NCBI GenBank assembly: GCA_003144015.1
Contig: QFWS01000002.1
Span: 558,001-622,000 of the forward strand
DNA: 64,000 bases
Reading direction: 5' to 3'
From: Flavobacteriaceae bacterium LYZ1037
GTDB taxonomy: Bacteria > Bacteroidota > Bacteroidia > Flavobacteriales > Flavobacteriaceae
Shown here: positions 18,277-25,651 of the stretch, one piece after another
Position numbering within the stretch: position 1 is the stretch's first letter
Layout: each line of letters begins with the position of its first letter
The notes under the pieces: generated by a model
Database searches by the model: none
The model's input: the letters and a program-made list of their open reading frames with translations, nothing else
Told to the model about the DNA's origin: nothing
Position numbers and translations under genes: made by a program

Positions 18277-19125
18277 TTATTTAAGCTTACTAAAAATCCC
18301 TTTCCAACGCAAGTTTCTAATAAATTCTCCTTGTTCTTCTGAAACCAAATAAGGAAGTTTTTCTTTTCTTGCTTTAAAAAATCCACCCATATACTCTTTA
18401 AATAAACTGAAACTACCTTTTTTATAAGCTAATTTTAAAGCTGATATAAGCGTTATCAAAAAACCATAACGCATTTTGTACATGGCTTCTCCTTGAAGGT
18501 GTTTGGATGCTTTGTTATAACTAATTCCTGTAGGTTTTAAATGTTTTACATGGAGAGAATCATCTGTTAGTAATTCCCAACCATAAAATTTGGCTAATAA
18601 CTCATCAACCGTATCCCAACCCATCGATGTTTTTAGTTTTCCAATTTGTTCAAAACATGCTTTTTTATAGGCTTTTAAAGCACCTCGAATATGATCTTTT
18701 CTGGTGAGGTTTTCTAATACCCATTGATTGTTTTTTTCGATATAACAAAAACCAGAAGCCATCCCAAGTTTCTCATTTACTTTAAAATGAAAAGCTAATT
18801 GTTCTAAATAGTTCTTCGGAAAAATTAAATCGGCATCAAACTTACAAATTACATCATAATTGTTATCTAGTGTTTCATAGCCTTTATAAAAGGCATTAAT
18901 GATTTTTGATCCTGGTAAATGTGTGTCTGAGGAGATAGTGTTCACTAAAGTAATCCAGTCATGTTTTGAAGTGAATTCAGCTACAATCTGTTGTGTTTTA
19001 TCTGTAGAATGGTCATTCACTACAACTAGCTGTTTTGGTAAAAGAGTTTGATTAACCAAAGAGCTCAAAGTTTGCTGGATGCAAGCTTCTTCGTTATGGG
19101 CAGGAATGACAATGTAAAAGTTCAA
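18277..19125 (-). CDS. Glycosyltransferase family 2
   Basis: The 282-residue protein begins with a GT-A fold, VIPAHNEEACIQQTL (5-19) and VVVNDHSTD, and has the metal-binding KFDADLIFP near residue 95. There is no convincing membrane helix, so it is a soluble or peripheral enzyme. The sugar donor and acceptor are unknown. It follows the methyltransferase gene by 25 bases on the same strand; together they look like a small glycan-modification unit, but two genes are too few to identify the glycan. Confidence 0.85.
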   Translation of the reverse strand: MNFYIVIPAHNEEACIQQTLSSLVNQTLLPKQLVVVNDHSTDKTQQIVAEFTSKHDWITLVNTISSDTHLPGSKIINAFYKGYETLDNNYDVICKFDADLIFPKNYLEQLAFHFKVNEKLGMASGFCYIEKNNQWVLENLTRKDHIRGALKAYKKACFEQIGKLKTSMGWDTVDELLAKFYGWELLTDDSLHVKHLKPTGISYNKASKHLQGEAMYKMRYGFLITLISALKLAYKKGSFSLFKEYMGGFFKARKEKLPYLVSEEQGEFIRNLRWKGIFSKLK

Positions 19126-19150
19126 AAGTTTAAGTTTTTAAAATTCAAAG

Positions 19151-19672
19151 TTAAACTCTTTCAGCATAAACAATATAGTATCTTGGTGTAAACAATCGTA
19201 AAATAGGTCTGATTCCAATTTTTTTAGTAGGATTAGTCCATTTTTGTCTATCAATAATTTTCCATCCAGCCTTTTCTAAAAGCCAATCAAATTGCCAATC
19301 TTCAAACTCATGATAGTGTCTGTCTCGCATATCTGTTTTGCTTCTGTAAGCCGAAGAAAACCATAATTTTAAGGGAACACTGGCTACAAGTTTATCAGCT
19401 TTTATAGATTGTAAAACCGTAAAAGGAGAGAGAAGGTGTTCGAAAATTTCAAAAGCAGTAACAACTTCAGCATTCGAATTTTCTATGGTTATTGTCTCTA
19501 AATCTAAATCTTCACCTTTCGTGTTTTCAACAGAAAAACCTTGCTGTTTCATGATTTGAGTAAACGGATTTTCAACACCTAAATCTAATATCTTAGAATG
19601 GGTAGAAATGTGTTTGTTTAAAAAAGCAGAAGTATGTTTAAAACGTTTATTTGGAAAAGTATTTTCGTACAT
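19151..19672 (-). CDS. Class I SAM-dependent methyltransferase
   Basis: The 173-residue protein is a short class I methyltransferase. Motif I is degenerate (KILDLGVENPF near residue 27) and the acidic post-I region is weak, while the later FEIFEHLLSPF segment matches the motif seen in Methyltransf_11/23 proteins. The substrate is unknown. It sits between a family 2 glycosyltransferase (25 bases downstream) and a ketoacyl synthase III (34 bases upstream), all on the minus strand and possibly co-transcribed. Confidence 0.78.
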   Translation of the reverse strand: MYENTFPNKRFKHTSAFLNKHISTHSKILDLGVENPFTQIMKQQGFSVENTKGEDLDLETITIENSNAEVVTAFEIFEHLLSPFTVLQSIKADKLVASVPLKLWFSSAYRSKTDMRDRHYHEFEDWQFDWLLEKAGWKIIDRQKWTNPTKKIGIRPILRLFTPRYYIVYAERV

Positions 19673-19706
19673 CTAGAGTTTCCTTTAAAACGGGATTTAT
19701 TTTGAG

Positions 19707-20765
19707 TTAATATTTATAAACAATGGCATTAATATTCATTCCTGCACCAACACTAGCAAACATAATCACATCACCTTCGTTAATAGAATGTCCTTCAAGT
19801 TCGCCTTGTAAAATTAAATCGTATAAAGTTGGAACCGTTGCAACACTTGAGTTTCCTAGTTTATTGATGGTCATTGGCATAATGCCTTTTGGCATATCCA
19901 TGTTGTAAAGCTTGTAGAATCGTTGAACAATGGCTTCATCCATTTTCTCATTAGCTTGATGAATTAAGATTTTCTTTAAATCTCCAATTTCATAACCACT
20001 TTTATCTAGACAAGATTTCATAGCAGCAGGAACGTTGTTTAGAGCAAATTCATATATTTTTCTGCCATACATTTTTATGTATCGACGTTTGTCTGTAATT
20101 TCTGGATGGTTTGTTTCTCCAAAATAAATAAAATGAGCTTCATCAAGAGCATAAGTGGCGCTTTCATGAGCAATAATACCACCTTCATTAGAAGTGTCTT
20201 CAACAATAACTGCTCCAGCTCCATCACTGTATATCATAGAATCCCTATCGTGTTTATCTACAACTCGAGATAAGGTTTCTGCTCCAATGACCAAACATTT
20301 TTTAGCAATTCCAGCTTTAATAAACGCATTTGCTTGAATAACCCCTTCATTCCAACCTGGACAGCCAAATAAAATGTCGTAAGCCACACATTTTGGATTT
20401 TTTATTCCAAGAAGATGTTTTACTCTAGAGGCAATACTAGGAACAGTATCACTTTGTTCTGCTTTGTGTTTAACATCGCCATAATTATGACCAACAATAA
20501 TGTAATCAATCTCTTCTTGATTGATTTTTGAGTTTTCAATTGCCTTTTGAGCAGCAAAGTATGCGATATCTGAAGTGTTTAAATCGCTTTCTACGTAACG
20601 TCTCTCGCCAATTCCAGTAATAGCTTTGAATTTTTCAATAATTACTTCATTGTGATGATTTATGGATGAACCATCTTCATTAAGAAATTCATGCTGATGA
20701 AAATCTTCATTTTTTTCAATGGTACTCGGAATGTAACTGCCAGTTCCTGTAATTTTTATTGCCAT
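19707..20765 (-). CDS. 3-oxoacyl-ACP synthase III family protein
   Basis: The 352-residue thiolase-fold enzyme has the complete Cys-His-Asn triad: Cys135 in FGCPGWNEG, His269 in LIHQANEKM and Asn305 in KLGNSSVAT. These catalyse Claisen condensation of an acyl-CoA with malonyl-ACP. It is longer than typical FabH (about 320) and belongs to the broader FabH-like group, so it may either start fatty acid synthesis or act in a special pathway. No acyl carrier protein or other fab gene lies nearby. The downstream methyltransferase and glycosyltransferase may be part of the same transcript. Confidence 0.88.
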   Translation of the reverse strand: MAIKITGTGSYIPSTIEKNEDFHQHEFLNEDGSSINHHNEVIIEKFKAITGIGERRYVESDLNTSDIAYFAAQKAIENSKINQEEIDYIIVGHNYGDVKHKAEQSDTVPSIASRVKHLLGIKNPKCVAYDILFGCPGWNEGVIQANAFIKAGIAKKCLVIGAETLSRVVDKHDRDSMIYSDGAGAVIVEDTSNEGGIIAHESATYALDEAHFIYFGETNHPEITDKRRYIKMYGRKIYEFALNNVPAAMKSCLDKSGYEIGDLKKILIHQANEKMDEAIVQRFYKLYNMDMPKGIMPMTINKLGNSSVATVPTLYDLILQGELEGHSINEGDVIMFASVGAGMNINAIVYKY

Positions 20766-20897
20766 TAGGTTGCTATTAAGTGTTAGGCTTTGCTAAATTA
20801 ATCATTATTAAATTGTTAATGTATTCATTTTTTAATTATTAGTCAATATTTGTCAAATTCGCATTAATTGAGGCTTATTTTTGTTTTTATATAAAAA

Positions 20898-20920
20898 AAA
20901 GCCCTCCAAATGAGGACTTT
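20898..20920 (-). terminator. Terminator after gcvP
   Basis: Arms AAAGCCCTC and GAGGACTTT pair around a five-base loop. The one non-Watson-Crick position is C/A on the plus strand but a G-U wobble in minus-strand RNA, so the hairpin serves gcvP, which stops at 20942. Confidence 0.7.
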
Positions 20921-20941
20921 CTAATTTAAGTATTTTAAAAA

Positions 20942-23791
20942 TTAAGCTTCCATGTATTCTTCAATAGGTGCGCAAGTACAAATAAGGTTTCTATCTCCAT
21001 AAGCGTCATCTACACGTCTAACGCTTGGCCAGAACTTATTTTCTTTTACATATTCTAAAGGAAAAGCTGCAGTTTCTCTACTGTAAGGCATGAGCCATTC
21101 AGAAGATGTTAGCATTTCTAAGGTATGTGGTGCATTTTTTAAAACATTGTTATCATCGTCTTTAGATGCCATATCAATTTCTTTTTTTATTGATATCATA
21201 GCATCACAAAAACGATCCATTTCAGCTTTGCTTTCGCTTTCTGTTGGCTCAATCATCAAAGTTCCAGCAACTGGAAACGACACTGTTGGTGCATGAAATC
21301 CGTAATCCATTAAACGTTTTGCTATGTCTGTTACTTCAATACCATTGGCTTTAAAAGGCCTGCAGTCTACAATCATTTCGTGTGCTGCACGACCACATTC
21401 TCCAGAATATAAGGTATCGAACTGACCTTGTAAGCGATGTTTGATGTAATTAGCATTTAAAATAGCAATTTTAGTGGACTGTGTTAAACCTTCAGCGCCT
21501 AACATTTTAATGTAGGCATATGAAATTAAACAAACTAATGATGAGCCATAAGGAGCAGCAGATATTGCTGTAATGGCTTGGTCTCCTCCTGTTTTTATGA
21601 TAGGATTTCCAGGTAAAAAAGGCACTAATTGTTTTGCAACACATATTGGTCCAACTCCAGGACCACCACCACCATGTGGTATGGCAAATGTTTTGTGTAA
21701 GTTTAAATGACACACATCTGCGCCAATGTTTCCAGGATTAGTTAATCCTACTTGAGCATTCATATTGGCTCCATCCATATAAACTTGTCCGCCATTATCA
21801 TGAATTATTTGCGTAATTTCCATAATTGCAGATTCGTAAACACCATGTGTTGATGGGTAGGTTACCATGATACAAGATAAATTGTCTTTGTGCAATTCAG
21901 CTTTTTCTCGTAAATCTTCAACATCGATATTTCCTTTTTCAGTAGATTTTGTTACAACTACTTTCATACCAGCCATTACAGCACTTGCAGGATTGGTTCC
22001 ATGAGCCGAAGATGGAATTAAACAGATGTTTCTATGGTGATCTCCACGGGATTCGTGATAGGCTTTAATAACCATTAATCCGGCAAATTCTCCTTGAGCT
22101 CCAGAATTAGGTTGAAGAGATGTAGCCGCAAAACCAGTGATTTCTGTTAACTGATCTTCCAATTCTTTTAAAATGGTTTGATACCCTTGAGCCTGTTCTA
22201 CAGGGACAAATGGGTGCACACTTCCCCAATTAGGCGAACTTAATGGCAACATTTCGGCAGCTGCATTTAATTTCATGGTACAAGACCCTAATGAAATCAT
22301 AGAATGATTTAAAGATAAATCTTTGCGTTCTAATTTTTTGATATAACGCATCAATTCTGTTTCAGAATGATGAGAATTGAAAATATCTAAACTTAAGAAA
22401 TCTGATGTTCTTTGCAAATTTGCAGAAATTAGATTAGATTCTTGAAGGGCTGTGATTTCTATAGTTTCTTTTCCAACAGCTTCTGCAAAAATGGCAATAA
22501 TCTCGTTAGCATCTTTTAAGTTAGTCGTTTCATTAATTGAAATAGTTACTGTGTTTTTTTCTGGATAATAAAAGTTAACATGATGTTTCTCTGCAATAGT
22601 TTTAATTTTTGAAGCCTCAGCTTGAATGCTTAAGGTATCAAAATAAGAGGTGTTTGTTTGTGTAAACCCTAATTTTTCTATACTATTAGAGATAGTAGAT
22701 GCTGTATTGTGTACTTTATTTGCTATAAACTGTAAACCTTTTGGGCCATGATATACGGCGTACATACCAGCCATAACAGCTAACAATACTTGAGCTGTGC
22801 AAATGTTTGAAGTTGCTCTGTCTCGTTTAATATGTTGTTCTCTTGTTTGTAAAGCCATACGTAAAGCTCTATTTCCATTGACATCTTTGGTAACACCAAT
22901 AATACGTCCAGGAATATCCCTTTTATAGGCTTCTTTAGTTGCAAAATATGCTGCATGTGGTCCACCATAACCCATTGGTACACCAAAGCGTTGAGTAGTA
23001 CCTACTACAACATCTGCTCCAAATTTACCTGGAGCTTCAAGCATTACTAAACTTAAAATATCTGCTGCAACAGCCACTTTAATTTGGGCTTTATTGGCTT
23101 TTTCTATAAATGATTTAATGTCTGTTACCTGACCGTTTTTCCCTGGATATTGGAGAATGGCTCCAAAATATTCAGTTGAAAAATCGAAAGTATCTTCATT
23201 ACCTACAACCAATTCAATACCAATAGGCTTTGCTCTAGTTTCAAGTAATGAAAGCGTTTGAGGTAAAATATTTTCTGAAACAAAAAATTTAGTGACATTA
23301 GCTTTCTTTTGATCTCTTTCTCTAACAGCAAACAATAAACTCATAGCTTCAGCTGCAGCTGTGCTTTCGTCTAAAAGCGAAGCGTTAGCTAGTTCCATTC
23401 CTGTAAGGTCTGTAACCATGGTTTGGAAGTTTAATAAAGCTTCTAAACGACCTTGAGCTATTTCAGCTTGATAAGGTGTGTATGCAGTGTACCAACCTGG
23501 ATTTTCAAGGATGTTACGTTGAATAACAGGTGGTAATATGGTTGGATGATATCCAAGACCAATATATGTTTTATAGGTCTTATTTAGTTTTGAGAGTTCG
23601 TGAATATGTGTTAAATATTCTTGTTCGCTCATTGGCTCACTAAGTTCCAGTGCTTTTTTTAATTTAATACCATCTGGTAATGTTTCAAAAATAAGCTGAT
23701 TTAAAGAGTCTACACCTATGGCTTTTAACATGAGGTTTTGGTCTTCTTCTCTAGGACCAATGTGACGAAGTGCAAAATTAGTTGTGTTCAT
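20942..23791 (-). CDS. gcvP: Glycine dehydrogenase (aminomethyl-transferring), P-protein
   Basis: The P-protein decarboxylates glycine with PLP and passes the aminomethyl group to lipoylated H-protein. This is the full-length fused form (949 residues, alpha and beta halves in one chain). It has the N-terminal RHIGP start, the PLP lysine near residue 700 in LNLHKTF followed by the glycine-rich IPHGGGGPG, and the NSGAQGE segment. gcvT and gcvH are not adjacent, which is common in Bacteroidota. No glycine riboswitch is seen in the 185-base upstream gap. lipA, which supplies the lipoyl group of H-protein, is elsewhere in this window. Confidence 0.97.
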   Translation of the reverse strand: MNTTNFALRHIGPREEDQNLMLKAIGVDSLNQLIFETLPDGIKLKKALELSEPMSEQEYLTHIHELSKLNKTYKTYIGLGYHPTILPPVIQRNILENPGWYTAYTPYQAEIAQGRLEALLNFQTMVTDLTGMELANASLLDESTAAAEAMSLLFAVRERDQKKANVTKFFVSENILPQTLSLLETRAKPIGIELVVGNEDTFDFSTEYFGAILQYPGKNGQVTDIKSFIEKANKAQIKVAVAADILSLVMLEAPGKFGADVVVGTTQRFGVPMGYGGPHAAYFATKEAYKRDIPGRIIGVTKDVNGNRALRMALQTREQHIKRDRATSNICTAQVLLAVMAGMYAVYHGPKGLQFIANKVHNTASTISNSIEKLGFTQTNTSYFDTLSIQAEASKIKTIAEKHHVNFYYPEKNTVTISINETTNLKDANEIIAIFAEAVGKETIEITALQESNLISANLQRTSDFLSLDIFNSHHSETELMRYIKKLERKDLSLNHSMISLGSCTMKLNAAAEMLPLSSPNWGSVHPFVPVEQAQGYQTILKELEDQLTEITGFAATSLQPNSGAQGEFAGLMVIKAYHESRGDHHRNICLIPSSAHGTNPASAVMAGMKVVVTKSTEKGNIDVEDLREKAELHKDNLSCIMVTYPSTHGVYESAIMEITQIIHDNGGQVYMDGANMNAQVGLTNPGNIGADVCHLNLHKTFAIPHGGGGPGVGPICVAKQLVPFLPGNPIIKTGGDQAITAISAAPYGSSLVCLISYAYIKMLGAEGLTQSTKIAILNANYIKHRLQGQFDTLYSGECGRAAHEMIVDCRPFKANGIEVTDIAKRLMDYGFHAPTVSFPVAGTLMIEPTESESKAEMDRFCDAMISIKKEIDMASKDDDNNVLKNAPHTLEMLTSSEWLMPYSRETAAFPLEYVKENKFWPSVRRVDDAYGDRNLICTCAPIEEYMEA

Positions 23792-23882
23792 TAAAAATGA
23801 GTTGTGTTAAGTTTTCGATGTCTCGAAAATGACCGTTTTAATGTGGCTATAAATTAAATAGTAATAGCCCTTTTTTCAAGCG

Positions 23883-23890
23883 CAAAATTA
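23883..23890 (-). promoter_or_regulatory. Promoter -7 box for gcvP
   Basis: TAATTTTG on the minus strand matches TAnnTTTG and would give a leader of about 85 bases before the gcvP ATG at 23791. Confidence 0.4.
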
Positions 23891-23964
23891 CGCAATAATT
23901 CATGTTATTTTGTTAATGAAAACTAAAGTTTTTAACCAATTATAAAGATTATTAACACTTTGCG

Positions 23965-23972
23965 TACTTTTG
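23965..23972 (+). promoter_or_regulatory. Promoter -7 box directly abutting the start codon
   Basis: TACTTTTG ends 4 bases before the ATG at 23977. As transcription normally starts a few bases after this box, the mRNA would have almost no leader. Confidence 0.55.
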
Positions 23973-23976
23973 TTTT

Positions 23977-24810
23977 ATGCGTTTTTGGAAACAAATATTT
24001 AATTTCTATCTAGACAGTAGTATTCACGTGGCTTTAGCGGTTTTTGCTATGTCATGGGTAACACTCTTAGAGTTTCGTATTCCTTTTGATGGTGTTGTCC
24101 TTTACTTTATTTTTTTTGCTTCAATTTCTGGTTATAATTTTGTGAAGTATTTTGGGTTAGCACGTTTTCACCATAGAAGTTTGGCTAATTGGCTTAAATG
24201 GATTCAATTGTTTTCGTTGCTTTGTTTTTTACTGATGTGTTATTATGCTTTGCAACTAAAGTTTAAAACCCAAATGGTTATTTTGGTCTTTGGTTTGGTT
24301 ACTTTTTTATATGCGATTCCTTTTTTGCCTAGTAAAGTGATTTATGACAAACATAAAAACTTAAGGAATATTAGTGGTTTAAAAGTCTATATTATTGCAT
24401 TGGTTTGGTCTGGAGTAACAGTTGTTTTGCCATTGATAAATAATAACATACCTATCAATGCAGATGTGATTATTACAATTATACAGAGGTTTGTGTTTGT
24501 TGTAGTTTTAATGTTGCCATTTGAGATTAGGGACTTAAATTATGATAGTTTGAAATTAGCAACCATTCCACAACAAATAGGAATCAAAAACACAAAAATA
24601 ATTGGCGTTATATTACTGATGATTTTCTTTTTCTTAGAGTATCTTAAAGATGTAATGAATGCTTATAGCGTAATAATCTTGTTAATAATTACTTTTATAA
24701 GTCTATTGTTTTTGGTGTTTTCAACAAAAAAACAAGGAAGCTATTATAGCTCTTTTTTTGTAGAAGGAATCCCTATTTATTGGTTGTTATTAATGATGCT
24801 GATTTTCTAA
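23977..24810 (+). CDS. UbiA-like multi-helix membrane protein with a missing first Asp motif
   Basis: The 277-residue protein has about eight hydrophobic helices. A second-motif-like segment, RDLNYDSLKLATIPQQIG (Asp186 and Asp190), resembles the second Asp-rich motif of UbiA prenyltransferases, and KNLRNISGLKV (127-137) matches the region before the central helix in that family. The first motif NDxxDxxxD is replaced by YNFVKYFG (53-60). I infer a UbiA-superfamily relative that may have lost prenyl-diphosphate chemistry, or binds another substrate. The gene is convergent with the small zinc-finger-like gene, overlapping it by 21 bases, and divergent from gcvP. Confidence 0.6.
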   Translation: MRFWKQIFNFYLDSSIHVALAVFAMSWVTLLEFRIPFDGVVLYFIFFASISGYNFVKYFGLARFHHRSLANWLKWIQLFSLLCFLLMCYYALQLKFKTQMVILVFGLVTFLYAIPFLPSKVIYDKHKNLRNISGLKVYIIALVWSGVTVVLPLINNNIPINADVIITIIQRFVFVVVLMLPFEIRDLNYDSLKLATIPQQIGIKNTKIIGVILLMIFFFLEYLKDVMNAYSVIILLIITFISLLFLVFSTKKQGSYYSSFFVEGIPIYWLLLMMLIF

Positions 24811-25053
24811 TTCTTCTCGAAAAAGGTTTTTTAATTGCTCTTTCTCAGAGTTTTTTAAACAAGTAATTTTTGAAGATTCTACGGCTTTTGAAAGCTTTTT
24901 ATTCCTTTTAACATAAGCTCTGGTGATCTGACACCAAAGATATCGTAGGTTTAGTTTTAATTTTTCCCAAGGAGTGGCTTCATTATATTGTGCTTTATCG
25001 CAAATATGCTTTGCTTCATCACATGATATAAATAAAAAGGATTTATTTTTCAT
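24790..25053 (-). CDS. Small zinc-finger-like putative anti-sigma protein
   Basis: The 87-residue protein lies 2 bases downstream of an ECF sigma gene, the place of an anti-sigma. The N-terminal half resembles a zf-HC2 anti-sigma domain: SCDEAKHICDKAQ at 10-22 and RYLWCQITRAY at 37-47. In the classical HxxxCxxC motif the histidine is Arg37 and the second cysteine is Thr44, so only Cys41 remains. There is no membrane helix. I infer a soluble sigma-binding protein with degenerate or altered metal binding; Cys11 and Cys18 could supply other ligands. It overlaps the convergent UbiA-like gene by 21 bases. Confidence 0.6.
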   Translation of the reverse strand: MKNKSFLFISCDEAKHICDKAQYNEATPWEKLKLNLRYLWCQITRAYVKRNKKLSKAVESSKITCLKNSEKEQLKNLFREELENQHH

Positions 25054-25055
25054 GA

Positions 25056-25613
25056 CTATTTAAACCAGTTTTTTTCCATACATTCTGCCATTGCAATTCT
25101 AGCTCTGTGGACAATGACCCAAAGGTTAGACGCAGTGATATTTAATTCATTACAAATTGTTTCAGTTTCTAAACCTTCAATGGTTTTCATTCTAAAAACG
25201 GTAGCCTGTTTTTCGGGCAATTTATTTAAACAATCGAATATAGCCTCACCAAGTTCCTCGTTTATTAGAGTTTCTTCAGCTGTTTTATATTGAGAATCTG
25301 CAACTCTTTCTTCTAACCAATTACCTTCATCATCATCATCAGACTTGAAATCCATTCGGACTTCAGCTTTCCCTTTTTTTGAATTAATTTTCCTGTAATA
25401 ATCAATTATTTTTCGTTTTAAAATTGAAACCAACCATGTGCGTTCGCTTGCTTCACCTTTAAAGTTTTTCATCGATTTTAAACTAGCAAAAAAGGTATCC
25501 TGAACCAAATCCTTAGCAATTTCCCTATCGTTTACACGAGTTATGGTGAAATTGTATAAGTAATCTGAATAACGGTCAATCCAAGTATTTGGATCTAATT
25601 GGTGTTTTGGCAT
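25056..25613 (-). CDS. ECF-type RNA polymerase sigma factor
   Basis: The 185-residue protein has region 2 around REIAKDLVQDTFFASLKSM and TWLVSILKRKIIDYYRK, an acidic linker with DDDDEGNW, and region 4 with LETETICNELNIT and NLWVIVHRARIAMAECM. The NLWVIVHRAR recognition helix is characteristic of a group of ECF sigmas whose partner is a tiny zinc-finger protein, and such a gene follows 2 bases downstream. The regulon is unknown. A TATTTTTG box lies 20 bases upstream of the start. Confidence 0.9.
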   Translation of the reverse strand: MPKHQLDPNTWIDRYSDYLYNFTITRVNDREIAKDLVQDTFFASLKSMKNFKGEASERTWLVSILKRKIIDYYRKINSKKGKAEVRMDFKSDDDDEGNWLEERVADSQYKTAEETLINEELGEAIFDCLNKLPEKQATVFRMKTIEGLETETICNELNITASNLWVIVHRARIAMAECMEKNWFK

Positions 25614-25633
25614 TCTTTAGCTAGCTTTTTTAT

Positions 25634-25641
25634 CAAAAATA
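25634..25641 (-). promoter_or_regulatory. Promoter -7 box for the ECF sigma factor
   Basis: TATTTTTG on the minus strand matches TAnnTTTG, 20 bases before the start at 25613 and within the 38-base gap after the M3 peptidase gene. Confidence 0.4.
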
Positions 25642-25651
25642 GGTAAAATAT

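Noticed and set aside
23792-23976. Glycine riboswitch upstream of gcvP
   Set aside because: The interval has no recognisable glycine aptamer core or tandem arrangement, only a promoter box and AT-rich DNA.
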